The position numbers and the translations under genes are program-made. Below the pieces are notes generated by a model that saw only the letters and a program-made list of their open reading frames with translations, did no database searches and had not been told where the DNA came from. 64,000 bases of DNA from Chrysomallon squamiferum (lineage: Eukaryota; Mollusca; Gastropoda; Neomphalida; Peltospiridae), in the NCBI GenBank assembly GCA_012295275.1, contig CM022667.1:5712063-5776062 (forward strand), written 5' to 3'. Below, piece by piece: positions 42,600-54,693 of the stretch (within the stretch, counting starts at the first letter, position 1; every line of letters starts with the position of its first letter).

Positions 42600-44332
42600 G
42601 TGAGTCGTTCCGTCCACTGGTCATTATTTATGTAGTATTATATCTTCTATATGACTTTTTACTGTCAACATTACATTCTAGAAATATTTGAAATCTTCAA
42701 TTAAAGGGAATTGCTTTATTTTCAGTGAAACAGAATGGTGTTTTAATTTTTATTGTTTCGTTTTTTAATATTTATTTATTTATTTATTTATTCTTTTAAT
42801 TTAGTGTTTTCATACATATGTGAGTTGAGACTTGCTTTCATTTCTTTCTTTTATTTTTTGTTTGTTTGTGGTGGGAGGAGTGTTGTTATGATTTTGTTCT
42901 CTCATTTTTCTAATTGTATTAATTTATTTTTATTTTTTTATTATAATAACTATCTGCAAAATATTGTTGATTAATATGTCTTCTTTTTTTTTTTAATGTA
43001 ATTCGTGAATTAAACTAAAAAGATGAAATTAGACAAACATTATTTTGTATCATTGACTGTTCAGTTAAGGTAGCTGGTCTATTTCACATGAAATGGTATG
43101 TTGCTAGCTACATTTGTTTTAATTTAAATTTCTTTTTTGTAAAATGCATCAGTTGAAAAAGAGAGAAAAGAAAACAACAAATCAAGCTAAACATTATTTT
43201 ATATCATGACTTTCAGAAAGTAAATATTCTTGTCTTCATTGGTTTAAGCCACAGTTTATATGTATTGATATATGGTTTGCTAATCAGAAATGAATACAAA
43301 ATGAAAATGGTAAGAAAGGAAAGCATTGGTATGTACAACAACAAAAAAAACAAATACAGAATTGGAGAGAAAACTGACAGAGACACCTGTTTCTGCTAAA
43401 TCTTTATATAATAATGTCAGAATTAAATACTTTCATTATTCATAATTGTAATTCACAATCCACTTATCAACAGTTTCACTTTGGTGATTCCTAAATAATT
43501 GTACAGTAAAATGGACGCCACTGAAAAGCAGTAGGCTGATTGGAATAATTGTCTCACTATCTACATGAGTTAATGAAATTAAACATAAAAACCTCACTCA
43601 CTTCCTAGAAGTGGAAACAGTGTTTATACAAATTGTCTGAATAATATTTATTTTGCAGTAAATTTATAATTTGAAGAAATGGATGAGAAAAAGAAAGGGA
43701 GAAATAAATAGAGAATGGTTAAATTATTTGAAACATTTATCATTTATAATTGTGTTGGACAAATTGTAATATCAATTGTTAAGATTTTGACCACCAAATA
43801 ATAAAATATTTCTTTTCATTTCATTATTTTTTATTTTTTCAAACTGTTGTCTACAGATAGATATATAAATATATTTTAGGCCAGATTAAAAAAAAAAACC
43901 ATATTGGAAATATTACCAACATTTGCAAGACTTGTTAGTTAAAAGAGCAAATATAATATCTGGTTTTAATCCAGATTTCACTCTTTAATTTTTATTTTTT
44001 TATTCTTTCTTTTCATGCCTCTTTTCTTTTTCTTTTTTTTTCTTTTTTTAATTATTAATTATTTTAAAAATAATATCACTTTAAGTTTAATAATTGTAAT
44101 CAGTAATTGTAATTAATGTAGAGCTTAAACAAAACCATTAGTTAATGCTGATTATAATGCAATTAAAAACAAACCAATTCTAAACAATCACAGCTATGAA
44201 ATGCAGTCAGAAAATTAGTGTATTCATGCCCAAAATTAGTACTGATCTGATATGGTTACATAATGTCCCTGTTATAAACTGTCAAATGATAATCATCTTT
44301 TTTTCATTGCCTTTCACATTCAAATGGTCCAG
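42600..44332 (+). other. Gene C intron between Ig exons
   Basis: AT-rich, T-rich DNA with a TTTA patch near 42,770-42,795. No exon or RNA gene was recognised. Confidence 0.5.
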
Positions 44333-44450
44333 ACAGTATCAGACTCAATCCATCATCACCTGGTACAGTTGTAGAAGGTGACACACTGACAGTTTCCTGT
44401 ACTTCTCTCTGTAATCCTACATGTTCTATTCCTGGTCACTCAACAATCAA
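44333..44450 (+). pseudogene. Gene C, second Ig domain exon, cut by a transposon
   Basis: After acceptor atggtccag, entry in phase 1 gives DSIRLNPSSPGTVVEGDTL, then TVSCTSLCNPTCSIPGHSTI. This is the first part of an Ig domain with cysteines like those of the exon at 52,443 (EDTENIKLNRSSPVQIVEG). The reading is open up to about 44,450, where the homology stops and a Mutator-like element begins. No continuation of the exon was found on the far side. Confidence 0.7.
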
Positions 44451-45500
44451 AGATATTCCAACCAACCTGCACAAACATTCTGGCTCAGTTTTACGGACAT
44501 GCACAGGGCCTTCGCATAAGGTACATAGGCACTTCTGAAGCTGCTCATAGGCCTTCTTAACTTTTCTCTGTGGCCAGGTGTTGACTGCATACTCTCTCAG
44601 AACTTAGTGCTAGCTGGAGCCATTAAATGATTCACCATATGGATGGATAATGATGGCCAACAAGTTTGAAGAATTTATTGTTCCATCCCTCGCAGATATT
44701 GTTTGTTCTTGGACTGCCATTCATTGTCAGGAGGGAACATGGTTGGAATGTGAGGCAGTCGCATCATCAACTGGCTGGAAGTATGTTCGTAAGGAATGTA
44801 GACCTTCCCTTACTTTATTAAGTGGTAAGAAGACTAGGCTGTCCATTATACTAAAGAACAGGCCAAATTATCAAAAAGAGCGACTACTGCACAGTGAACA
44901 GCATCCTCAAAGTCACAAACAACAGTCTTAGCATTGATCTGCACGTTAAGGTCAGCACATTGGTCTACCACAACTTTGAATAACCATTCATAAGTGACAT
45001 GAGTCTTGTCTGGCAACAGGGCATACACTGAAGTTATAATGAATTGCCAAGGGAAATCAGATACAATTGTCTCAAGATAGCAGGTTCCATGGAAAAGTTG
45101 GAGGAGCTGGTTGCTTGTTATGCAAGGATCATTTACATGAGATAGGAGCAGGTATAAAAACATGAACCTCATCATCACATTGGCTGAGGGCTTGAACTAG
45201 GATCTGGCTGGGTATGTCTCTAGTGTTGGCAGCCTGTGTCTTCAATGCATTTCTAACCTTGGCGAGTCAAACTTTTGCTTCATCTGCAGCATGGCTGTGA
45301 GGCTGAACAGTCTCTGGCTTTGCAAATTGTAAACCTGTTATCATTCTGCCACTGACTATTGAACCTTTTAACACACTTCCGCCACAACTTGCCTTTCCGT
45401 CCTGAATGCTTTTTATACGTCAAACCATCTAAGCAGATCTTATTACCACCCCTATTACTATGTATTGCTTCCATTGCGGAACTTTCAACTATGAATTTAA
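44451..45500 (-). mobile_element. Mutator-like (FLYWCH-MULE) element remnant
   Basis: On the minus strand, 45,490-45,290 encodes NRGGNKICLDGLTYKKHSGR and WRKCVKR, the G-x-Y...K...W.C pattern of a FLYWCH zinc finger. From 45,178 to 44,846 a second frame reads FHGTCYLETIVSDFPWQFII, then YALLPDKTHVTYEWLF and VVCDFEDAVH, the core of a MULE-type transposase including its DFE. The parts are in different frames, with more stops further on, so the gene is dead. Terminal repeats were not recognised. It interrupts the gene C Ig exon. Confidence 0.82.
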
Positions 45501-46218
45501 AAAAAAAAAAAAAAAAAAAAAAAGTAAGAAAACCCCAAAACAACAAAACCCTATTTGTATGCATAAGGTGTTGGCAAGGCTAGCTGGAATACCCCCATCT
45601 TAATTGGCAGTACTCTAGGTGACTTGCAAGTCTTCTTACCTGACACAGGTGTATAATTACAACAGAGATCACCAAAATATTAATATATTTATCAAAATAA
45701 ATGAACAAACAAATAAAAATATAAATAATATTTTTCGACTTTCCTTTTCTGTGACCTTTTTCCATCTTTTTATTTTATTTTAATTTATTTTATTTTATTT
45801 TTATTTTATTTTTATTTTTTTCTGTGATTTATTTTCCTGTGAATTGTTTCCGTTCACCTTTTAGAGTGTGTGTGTTTGTGGGGGGTTTGTCCTGGTGGTC
45901 TTATGTCCTATAATAGTGATGTTTTCACAGAAATAAATGTAGGCCTCATACAGTTAGCTTTTATTTAAGTAATTAGTAGTACATAATAATATATATCTGT
46001 TAAATACACATTCTTTAATTTTCATTGTTTATTTTGTATTTTATTAAGTTTAGAGTTAGTCTGTATCCGTTTCCAAGCTTGTAAGATAAATGAAACTATG
46101 TAGTTGGTTGGATAACTTCTTGAATTAGGTCACTATGATAGCAAAATATTAGTGACACATTTTTTTTTCCTGTCTGTAGTCTTTGGAAAGGTTTTTAATA
46201 ATAATAATAATAATAATA

Positions 46219-46252
<34 letters not shown>

Positions 46253-49200
46253 GTCTATGTAACGTCATCGAATTACAAAGTAATAATAATAATAATAATG
46301 ATTAGCATGTTAAAAGCGTAACCTCCAATAAGTACCAGTCTATTAAATATTTTAATGGTCAATGAATGTTATTACTCGTGACTTACGGTGTCTATATGTT
46401 TTTAATTATTTGGATTTTTAATTAATTACATTCTTGAACTAGGTTATACTTATACTAATACTGTAAATTCGAATATCTAATACAGATAGTAATACAATAA
46501 ATTATTGAATAATAATAGTAATAATATAATATGTAACTACCGACGGGAACAGTCAAATAAACTGAATGGTGACACTGATAACCACAACTGCGTTTATACT
46601 GCCTGTATAATGTATTGATTGAAACTAACTCCGAAGAATAATGGTAGGAAGTTACAGCATAGCTATATCTCAGTTTACGTACGTGACCAAAAATTCAAAA
46701 CTCATTTTCCAATGGAACTGTATCATCAGACAATTCTGATTCTTTTTATTGGTATTTCATCTATCTATCTATCTATCTATAAAATGTAACTCAAGTTTAT
46801 TGTTAAAATTTTTTGTAGCAACATTAGTGTACTTAAAAATGTGATGTGATCACATCAATTCTTCATGAAGTTGATTGATTTCAGTTTTAATAGTACGACA
46901 ATATAATCAACAGTTAGTGTGTAATCCTTTACTCTTCAGAATGTATTGCCATAAAATAAATTCTTATGTCTAACCAATCTACAAATGTATGAATACTACT
47001 AATTTGTGTATTTTGAGGTAGTACAAAATAATGCATGAAATGCCAGTGTCCAATTTTATATTACAAATTAAAATTTCATATATAATTAATTTAAAAATAT
47101 TAAATATTATAATTGTTTATTTTATCTGTTAGTTACAGTCAGACTGTTTTATGATGCAATCCCCATTTACACTTAAAATGTGTAGGTCAGTACCCTAAAA
47201 TAAAGCACATGCAAAGTAAAATATCTTGCAAACCACCATCAATTGATCTTGTCTATCATCATCAGGAATATATAAATCTAGTGAACCAAGTTTCATCTTA
47301 AGTCATATTTGATAAATAATAATTATATTTTTCAGTCTAGTTATTTAAAAAAAATTCAGAAGAAATCAAACTAGTATGGCACTACTGAACATGTTGTCAA
47401 GAATTGCTATGTAATTAAAAGTACATTTTTATTATTATTATTTTAAAATTAATTGTAATAGTTTTATTATTTCAGGATATTGAAATTTTGTTTTCTATGT
47501 AGTGAATTATATAATATTCATAAAATCCGTATTTTTATATGCCCATTTAAAGCAGAATGTCTGCTACATTTTATATTAAGTATATTATTATTTTACAGTA
47601 ATATTTATTTAGCTATCTTGTATAATCATGCTAATAATTTATATTTTTACAGTTCTTAAATGTTTACCTAATTAATATCAGAAAATGGGGGTAAGTACAC
47701 AAAAACTAAATAGCAGAGCTTATGCAGACGTACATGGGCTGTTTAGAAGCTCTATTATATAATTAGGGGAAGTTCCATTATTTTATAAACTTATTACTGG
47801 GAGTAACAAACTCCAAATTGGCAGCAAAGTTGCAAAGTAAATTCAGAAAGCCTGTCTGCAGAGGTGTTTACTGAACACCTGTGTGACTGAAATATAAGTA
47901 GTTGCCACACGTTTTGAACAAGATGGCTTTGATTGGTGCCCTGCTTGAGACACGTTGTCTGAGAGCCATCTGCACAAGTCAAAGGACCAGTCAGGCAATT
48001 ATGTTTCAGTGTTTTGTATATATATATGTATCATATATGTTGAGTGATTGAAGATAGCTAAATCTATTACTGTTGGATTTTTATTGTGTTATTCTGTGGT
48101 ATGTACTCGTGCTTAAAAACTAAGATAACATATGTTAATAATTAAAAGATTAGTTAGAAAGATAAAGTAACCAAGTGGGCTTAATTAATTTAGTTTTATC
48201 TATCAGTGCTATTTGCTTTTATTGTGTATCGTTGAATTGTACAATTTAACTATATGTAACCCTTGAGGGTTATTTATGTAAAATATATATAAAACAATTA
48301 TCCATATTGAATTATTGTTCTCTAGTGGATACAGAATAGTCATTTTGTAGTTTGAGCTGTCTCAGATAATTAAAACCTTGTCGCATGATGCTATTATTGT
48401 GTGTTACCCTTTTGATGGGACAAGCCAAATTTTAGGTATTAATACCACTCAGACTAGTTACCATGACAAATGCTGAAATCAGTAAACCACCAGTGTTTGT
48501 ATTATAAAGAAGTCTGTCAGTACATTTGTAAATTATACTAATAATGTATTTTTTCTTTCACTAATTGCTGATACAGTAAATAACAAAATCCAGTCATTAA
48601 AAAAAAAAAAAAAAAACAAACAAACAATAATAAATAAATGAATTAAATAAAAATAATTTAAAATAAAAAATAAAAATAATAATCAAAAATAAGAAATAAA
48701 ATAAATTAATTAATACGTATGTTATGAACTATGAATTACCCAAGAAAAAGTCTTGTAACTAGCATAATAATCATGTACAACACTGGTTCACAATACTGCT
48801 TCTGAAGGTGATAACAATTAAATGTTTTATAATAGCATTATTTATGGTTAAAAATATACAGAGGAATATTCTTGTTAAAAGTGTGACACATAAAAATACA
48901 TTTTTTGACAATATCTACTGTCTCTATAAGCATAACAATATCAATTCAGAATTTGACTTTTTAAATATTAAAGTTTCTGAGTTTCTTGTAATAACCTTGA
49001 TAATTTTTGATAACATCTTCTATAGGATGCATAGCTATTTGGGTTGAATGATTGCCTCTGTTGCATTCTGAGTCAAATTCAAAAGGAAGTCGTCTTCATG
49101 CATTTTTTCCTTTTCTTCATCAACTGATGCATTGTTTGAGACCATAGGGTCACACTGAGAAATTAGTATCTGTTAAAACTGAAATGTTATCAGAAGAATT

Positions 49201-49411
49201 ACCAGTGTGTGACATCAGACTGAGGATAGCCAGAATTCTTCACTGGGCAAATCAGAAAATCAGCTTTTTAACTAAACAGCACTGTTAAAGGTCTTGAAGC
49301 ATACACACCTAATACATGTTTAAAATTCTTATTACTAGTGGTAGTTAAATTTATCCTGCTGGGTAACAGATGTTTTTAAATTTAGAGAGGGTAATTGATA
49401 TAAATGATTTA
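45501..49411. other. No gene seen between gene C/MULE and duplication copy A2
   Basis: AT-rich DNA with a TTTTA-rich patch at 45,765-45,820, a self-complementary AAT/ATT array at 46,196-46,252, a TATC run at 46,756-46,780 and poly-A at 48,600-48,616. A slightly more GC-balanced segment at 47,800-47,990 has a 62-codon open frame on the minus strand, but no motif supports it. Confidence 0.4.
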
Positions 49412-49431
49412 ACTTTGTTCTTTCCACAGAA

Positions 49432-49501
49432 ATGGTTTTTGACTGCACTATTCTTCACATTGCTGTGATTACTTTTATCTTCACCTGGGTTTCTGTTGAA
49501 G
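49432..49501 (+). CDS. Gene 1', signal-peptide exon
   Basis: Identical to the gene 1 leader at 20-89, with acceptor tttccacag and donor GTGAGT, and ends in phase 1. As in copy A1 no intact N-terminal Ig exon follows; the next family exon is a tail exon. It may be part of a rearranged gene. Confidence 0.78.
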
Positions 49502-50740
49502 GTGAGTGTTTTTTTAACTATTTTTAACTATTTAGGTATTTAGATAGTTAATCTTCTTTATAGTCAACATTACAGCCCATCTTAATATGACATTATAATG
49601 GGTTCAATGGCACAGCACATTCTGTGCATCAAAGCTCAGAACAGACCACCAACATAAAGAAGAATGCTAATTCTTAAACCAGTTGTAGCACTTTTATTCT
49701 TTTCATATTTTTCTTGAAGAATGTCATGGTATAATTCTGTTTTTAAGTCACATATATGGAATCTAATATCAAATCACAAGTACTTCCAATTTTTGTACCG
49801 AGGTTTTAATGCTTTGAAACATTAGAACATTAAAAACATTAATTTTTTGATTATATAATAGTTCTAGTTTATTGCGATGAAGTGTATGTGCTTAGGTTTT
49901 CCTGTATATGAACAAGAGAACTTTTCTAAAAAATAATGTAATAGTAGAAGTGTAACATGTTACATATCTCATTTTGTTAATTTCCATTAACCATCTAAAG
50001 GAATATTTCCTCAATGAGTGGAAGTTAATTGCCTCATTATTTTATTACTTCAAACATGTTTTGCTCTCACTGAGTGAAATTAGATATTTACAGCCAAATA
50101 ATACGAATTGTCTGCAACACTTTGAGGTACCTCATCAGCTAGAGTTGCATGTATTCTAGAGTAAGTTCTGAGTAAGTTCGGATTTGGCCAGGCATAAAAT
50201 TAATAATTTTAAAATTACTTTCATTGATGTAGACTCAGTGGTTTTCTGTTTCAATGAAAGCTGTTTTTCATTTTATGTTTTTATAAATTCTGTTTCATCT
50301 CCATTTAAGGAAAAACTGTTAGTCAAAACTGTTTGAGTAACCAATATTTATTTTTGTTTTCTTTTAATTTGTTTTACATTATTTCCTGTTTGGTAAGTAA
50401 ATTTTATATTCCAAAATATATCTATCCATATGTTATTAGCATACATACAAATAGTCATATTTACATAACCTTAAAATGTTATACGAGAAATTCAGACATC
50501 TGAGTGTATGTTGATATTTTGGGTATTGGATCATTTCATTATTGCATTGTTTACTTCATTATTTATTTATTTATTTATTTTTTATATTTTTAATATATAT
50601 ATGTGCATGTGTGTGTGTATTTTTGTGCGTATGTGTTTTGTGTGTGTGTACATGTGTATGGGTTTCAATTGTTAGTTGTTTTTTGTAGTGTCCAGGTTGC
50701 TTTGTTTTTTCCTTTGATTCAATGTTTTTATTTACTGCAG

Positions 50741-50837
50741 GACGTAGATGATATTTATGCAACTGTGGATAAATCTAAGAAGCATGGAGTGGATAAAAAA
50801 TATAAGTTAAAACATAAAGAGAAGACAAAGAAAACTG
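50741..50837 (+). CDS. Gene 1', tail exon 1 (DVDDIYATVDKSK), open copy
   Basis: After acceptor tttactgcag the 97-nt exon is open in phase 0: DVDDIYATVDKSKKHGVDKK followed by a lysine-rich end (KHKEKTKKT), leaving in phase 1 before GTTTGT. It has one tyrosine motif (YATV) and a strongly basic second half, typical of a cytoplasmic tail. It shows the full-length form of the exon that is shortened in gene 2 (13,813) and frame-disturbed at 1,299. It lies between a leader exon and Ig half-domains, which is the wrong place for a tail. Confidence 0.6.
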
Positions 50838-51282
50838 GTTTGTATGACAGAAATTTCTAAAATTATATTGCAACAGTTTTATTTATATCACATCAGTAGA
50901 AAAGAAAGAGATAGAAGTTATTTGGTTTTTACATTTCGAATCTCAATTATAGTTTTAGGCAAATGTAATAAAGAGATGTATATCTGGAGTATGTTTATAA
51001 CTTTTTTCTGATCTTATTTGTTAAGAAAACCTATTTGACATCACACCAAATATAAAACAGAAGATTTCTTTGGTATCTTCTCTGAATGTTCATTTTGTGT
51101 TTGAACACATGGAAACAAGCCGTTTTTGATACGTTATATATATGGAATAATTTTGCTTTGTTAAAATTTGTGTCTAGTCTTTAATAATATTCAAAATTTG
51201 CTTCTTACTATTGTTTGTTTTAAATTTTAAGAACAACTTTTGGTATTATTTTTGTTAATGAAGCATTATTATTTTTAAAAAG

Positions 51283-51371
51283 AATATGAAGATTAGGACA
51301 ACTATGGTAATGACAACACTGCATTTGTTAAAGATAAATCATCAAACAAAAGGACTAACGGAAAAAATCAG
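51283..51371 (+). pseudogene. Gene 1', tail exon 2 with shared nonsense codon
   Basis: An 89-nt exon, phase 1 to 0, homologous to the open gene 3 exon at 19,093-19,178. The frame reads YED, TAG, DNYGNDNTAFVKDKSS and a basic end. The stop is the same as at 1,845, so gene 1 was already non-functional here before duplication, unless the acceptor inside GATTAG is used. Confidence 0.55.
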
Positions 51372-51459
51372 GTTTGTACTCTTAAAATTCTTGTTTATGA
51401 TATATTTTGGACAACTCGATTTTTGGGGGATTTTTATATTTCTAAAACGTGATAATTAG

Positions 51460-51571
51460 GGTCTGAGCTCAGTGTTACAAATGTGAGAAGAAACCAGACA
51501 GAACAGAAGTACACATGTACTGTGACTAACAGAGTGTCAGCCAAATCTCTCACTAAAAGTTTCACTCTGAA
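51460..51571 (+). CDS. Gene 1', C-terminal half of an Ig domain (open)
   Basis: After acceptor gataattag, phase 1 entry gives GSELSVTNVRRNQTEQ, then KYTCTVTN and KSLTKSFTLKV. ELSVTNV and YTCTVTN are the E-F-strand features of an I-set-like Ig domain with its second conserved cysteine. The matching N-terminal half is not upstream; the only one seen is at 52,443, downstream. No standard donor is visible (GTACAC), so it may not splice onward. Confidence 0.5.
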
Positions 51572-51638
51572 AGTACACTCTGATTTTTATTTAAAAATAA
51601 TTTTAGAAATTTATTTATTTATAACGGATCTAAATTCA

Positions 51639-51672
<34 letters not shown>

Positions 51673-52328
51673 AGTAGTAGTAGTAATTATTGTTAGGTGA
51701 CCAATGATAGCTATGTATATAAAGTAGACAATAAAACAGTACTGGTACAAAATTTTCTTTATTTCAGTTTGATCAGATCACAAACTCAGTATAATTATAA
51801 TGGCAGCAGCAGATATTTCTTTGAATTTAACTGAAATATACAACTGAAACAAAGACAAAACCAAAAAAGTCAAGGCTGTATGTACAAGCAACAATAACCT
51901 GAATTTTTAAATTTCTGTTAAAAGAGGATTGTTAGAGTAATAGATAATAACATACTACTTTGTTTACAAACACACATAAGGCTTTGAAGATTTCTTTAAA
52001 CAAAATATTTTTGAGAGAACATTAAAATTTGTTCACCATCTAATCAAGGATTTCGCTTCTATAAAAAAAAATGAATAAAAAATAGCAGTACTAGATACTT
52101 GGAACTTGGATCCTTTTGGCATTTTACTTTCTTATTAGTTAAAATTGGTCAACAAATCAATCACTTGTAAGTACACAAAATATTTATACGTTAGTTTCTA
52201 GGTATTGTCTTACTTGCCTCTTCCATTGTGTCACACGCTTTCCAAGCCAGTAACTTATGATGATTTATCTAAAACTGTTGTTTACTCCTTCCTCAGTGTA
52301 ATCCTTAATTAAAACATTTCTCCCTTCT

Positions 52329-52331
<3 letters not shown>

Positions 52332-52379
<48 letters not shown>
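52332..52379 (+). repeat. (CA)n microsatellite
   Basis: About 24 CA units just before the exon at 52,443. In the A1 copy (near 2,911) only ACACACACA remains, showing strong length change. Confidence 0.95.
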
Positions 52380-52383
<4 letters not shown>

Positions 52384-52442
52384 TATGCATATGCACTGAT
52401 TTAATACAGACTGCAAACATTTTAATTTTCTTGTGTTATCAG

Positions 52443-52660
52443 AAGATACAGAAAACATTAAACTGAACAGAAGTTCACCAGTACAGATAGTAGAAGGTAA
52501 AAACGTGGCATTTGTGTGAGGCAGACTGTGATGAAGTCTGCTCTTAAAAGTGGAAGTGTCAGACAAAGGAAATAAACGACGCTGTACTTTCTTACCAACA
52601 ATTGATAAAACAACAAGAGTCTGCTATGCATTCTCAAATATCTGTGAGTCTGTGGTTCCT
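52443..52660 (+). pseudogene. Gene 1', N-terminal half of Ig domain, frame broken
   Basis: Acceptor ttatcag and phase 1 entry give EDTENIKLNRSSPVQIVEG and KNVAFV, then a stop, because GTGTGTGAG of the A1 copy is GTGTGAG here. Beyond this point the Ig-like residues (ADCDEVCS, KWKC) appear in a shifted frame. The A1 copy (2,985) carries different indels, and at each of these places the other copy keeps the expected bases. Confidence 0.55.
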
Positions 52661-54623
52661 TTTGATTGAACAAAACAAACCTAAACAACACAACAGCAGC
52701 CACAACTTTGTTCTCACTTACGTATACTTTATATGCAAATATTTTCACTTTATTTATTTTTATTTTTATTTTTATTTTTTTGGGGCGGGTGCGCATTTTG
52801 CAGTATATTTTATTTACATATTTATATAATTTCTTTGTAAATAATTAACTGTGTATCGGACATGGGACATTGCAAATTGCTTCATACAGAACAATATTTA
52901 TTTCGTTTTAAATAAAAATAAATTAAAATAGAAATTAAAAAATAATAAAATAAAATAAATACATTGTACAACTATATGAATAAATGATCCATAATGGTTT
53001 TCACAGTAATGTTTTTTTCCCGCATAGTTTTATTCGGACGAGCCATCAATATTTACATTTATAATCATTATATTGGATGGTCAGACACATTTTCAGACTG
53101 TCCGTTTCAGGAACAACGACCCATATACAAGGCGTGAAAAAAATACCAAACAAATCTTCGCAAAAAGGAACTAATAATAAAAAGCTGCGTAACAGAGTAA
53201 GATTGAACGTGTACCAGTCTGTTAATTTCAGCGTTGTTTTTAATTATTACTATTTTTTTTTTTTCTGTTGTTTTGTGGTCTCTTGTTTACGGTGAGTATT
53301 TTGCTATAATTATATTAAATTATCAGATTTTTATTTTTTTTTTATTTTTTATACACAAATCGCAGAGTCTGTAGTATAAATCATGCGATAATTATACTGG
53401 ATATCGTTATGTTGAAAATGATTCATTTGGTTGTGAATAAGACGTTCTTGATATACTAACTACCGACAGGAACCGCAAGGTACTGAAGTATAAGCCGCGT
53501 TAAAATGGTATCGATAGACGCTAATTTTGTAGGAAGTGAAACTAATTAAGATATACCTATCTCAGAGTTCTTTCTTGAACAGTTAAATATATATATAAAC
53601 ACACACACACACACACACATACGTAAAGTACCTTGACTTTCGAGTTTAATCGACTACGTGCCTAGATATCGAAAATTCTGACCAAACATTAGATGCAAAA
53701 ACCTCTTAGGAGACATGAGCTTGTCTACATACAACTGTTACACTCATTTCTATACATAACAAAAATCTGAAGAGAAAAGAAAAAGAACCATTTAGGTTTG
53801 GTTGCAATAAGCACAATAAATGGCGAAACAATTCAATATATCTGATCAAACAAAATCTACTTCTGTGGGCAGTTTTTTACTGTTGCAGTTCTTCTGGAGC
53901 AAAGCTGTTTCATTTCAGTTTAAATGCAATTCAGTGTCATTCTACTCTCTTCATTGCCAAAATATGAATGTTGTTAAACATTACCAATAATTTGTTCTGT
54001 CTGCTAATATTTTGGGTTTTGTGAACATTTCATTTGAGATAGAAAATAATATAATTAAAATAAACTTCTTTTGAGTTTTAAAAAAGACAAAAGAAAAGAC
54101 AACATTAAGCACAATGATCTTGTTACATAATATCAGATGGGCAGACATCATTTGCATATGAATAAATACAAGTTTCTGGTGCCCTGATTTCATTTGTTCA
54201 AGATAAAATTCATTCATTTGTGAATGGCTTTTAATAACTGTTTTGTTTGCAATCAGTCTGTTTTTGTCAGGAGGAATTGCCGAGCGATGGTTGTTCTTTA
54301 TGTAACACAGAACATGCAAGAGTTTCCCCTTGATGTGAATGTCAAGCTTTATCTACCAATCAGATCGATATATTTCTGATGTTGATCATTTCTGTATATC
54401 TCTGTAATAAAGAAAAAGTCATGAAAATCATCAAACCTACAAATTTATTGATCATGCCTAATTCTATTTCGTATATATTAACATTGCCATATTTGAATTA
54501 ATGTTAACTGGTTTTCATCATAATCAATTTCATTAACTGTTTTTCGCTGTTGGATAGTGTATGTGGTTGAGTTTAGATAAATTTATTGATACTGAAGTAC
54601 ATAATTTTGTTCTTTCTACAGAA
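52661..54623 (+). other. No gene seen between gene 1' remnant and gene 2'
   Basis: Counterpart of 3,201-5,129, with the same poly-T runs and a longer CA run near 53,600-53,620. A 112-codon minus-strand frame at 53,981-54,319 mirrors 4,482-4,820 with one residue changed and has no coding features of its own. Confidence 0.4.
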
Positions 54624-54693
54624 ATGGTTTTCCACTGCACTGTCCTCCTCTTTGCTGTGATCACTGTTCTCTTCACCTCGGTCTCAGTTGAAG
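54624..54693 (+). CDS. Gene 2', signal-peptide exon
   Basis: Identical in sequence to the gene 2 leader at 5,132-5,201, with the same acceptor (ttctttctacag) and donor (GTGAGTG), ending in phase 1. Absence of any change in the leader contrasts with the changed Ig exon that follows. Confidence 0.85.

Noticed and set aside
44650-44931. 93-codon plus-strand frame over the MULE remnant
   Set aside because: It is the opposite-strand shadow of the degenerate transposase coding region.
47794-47982. 62-codon minus-strand frame with cysteines
   Set aside because: No acceptor or donor of the family phase, no signal peptide and no Ig-like spacing; probably chance or an unrecognised repeat.
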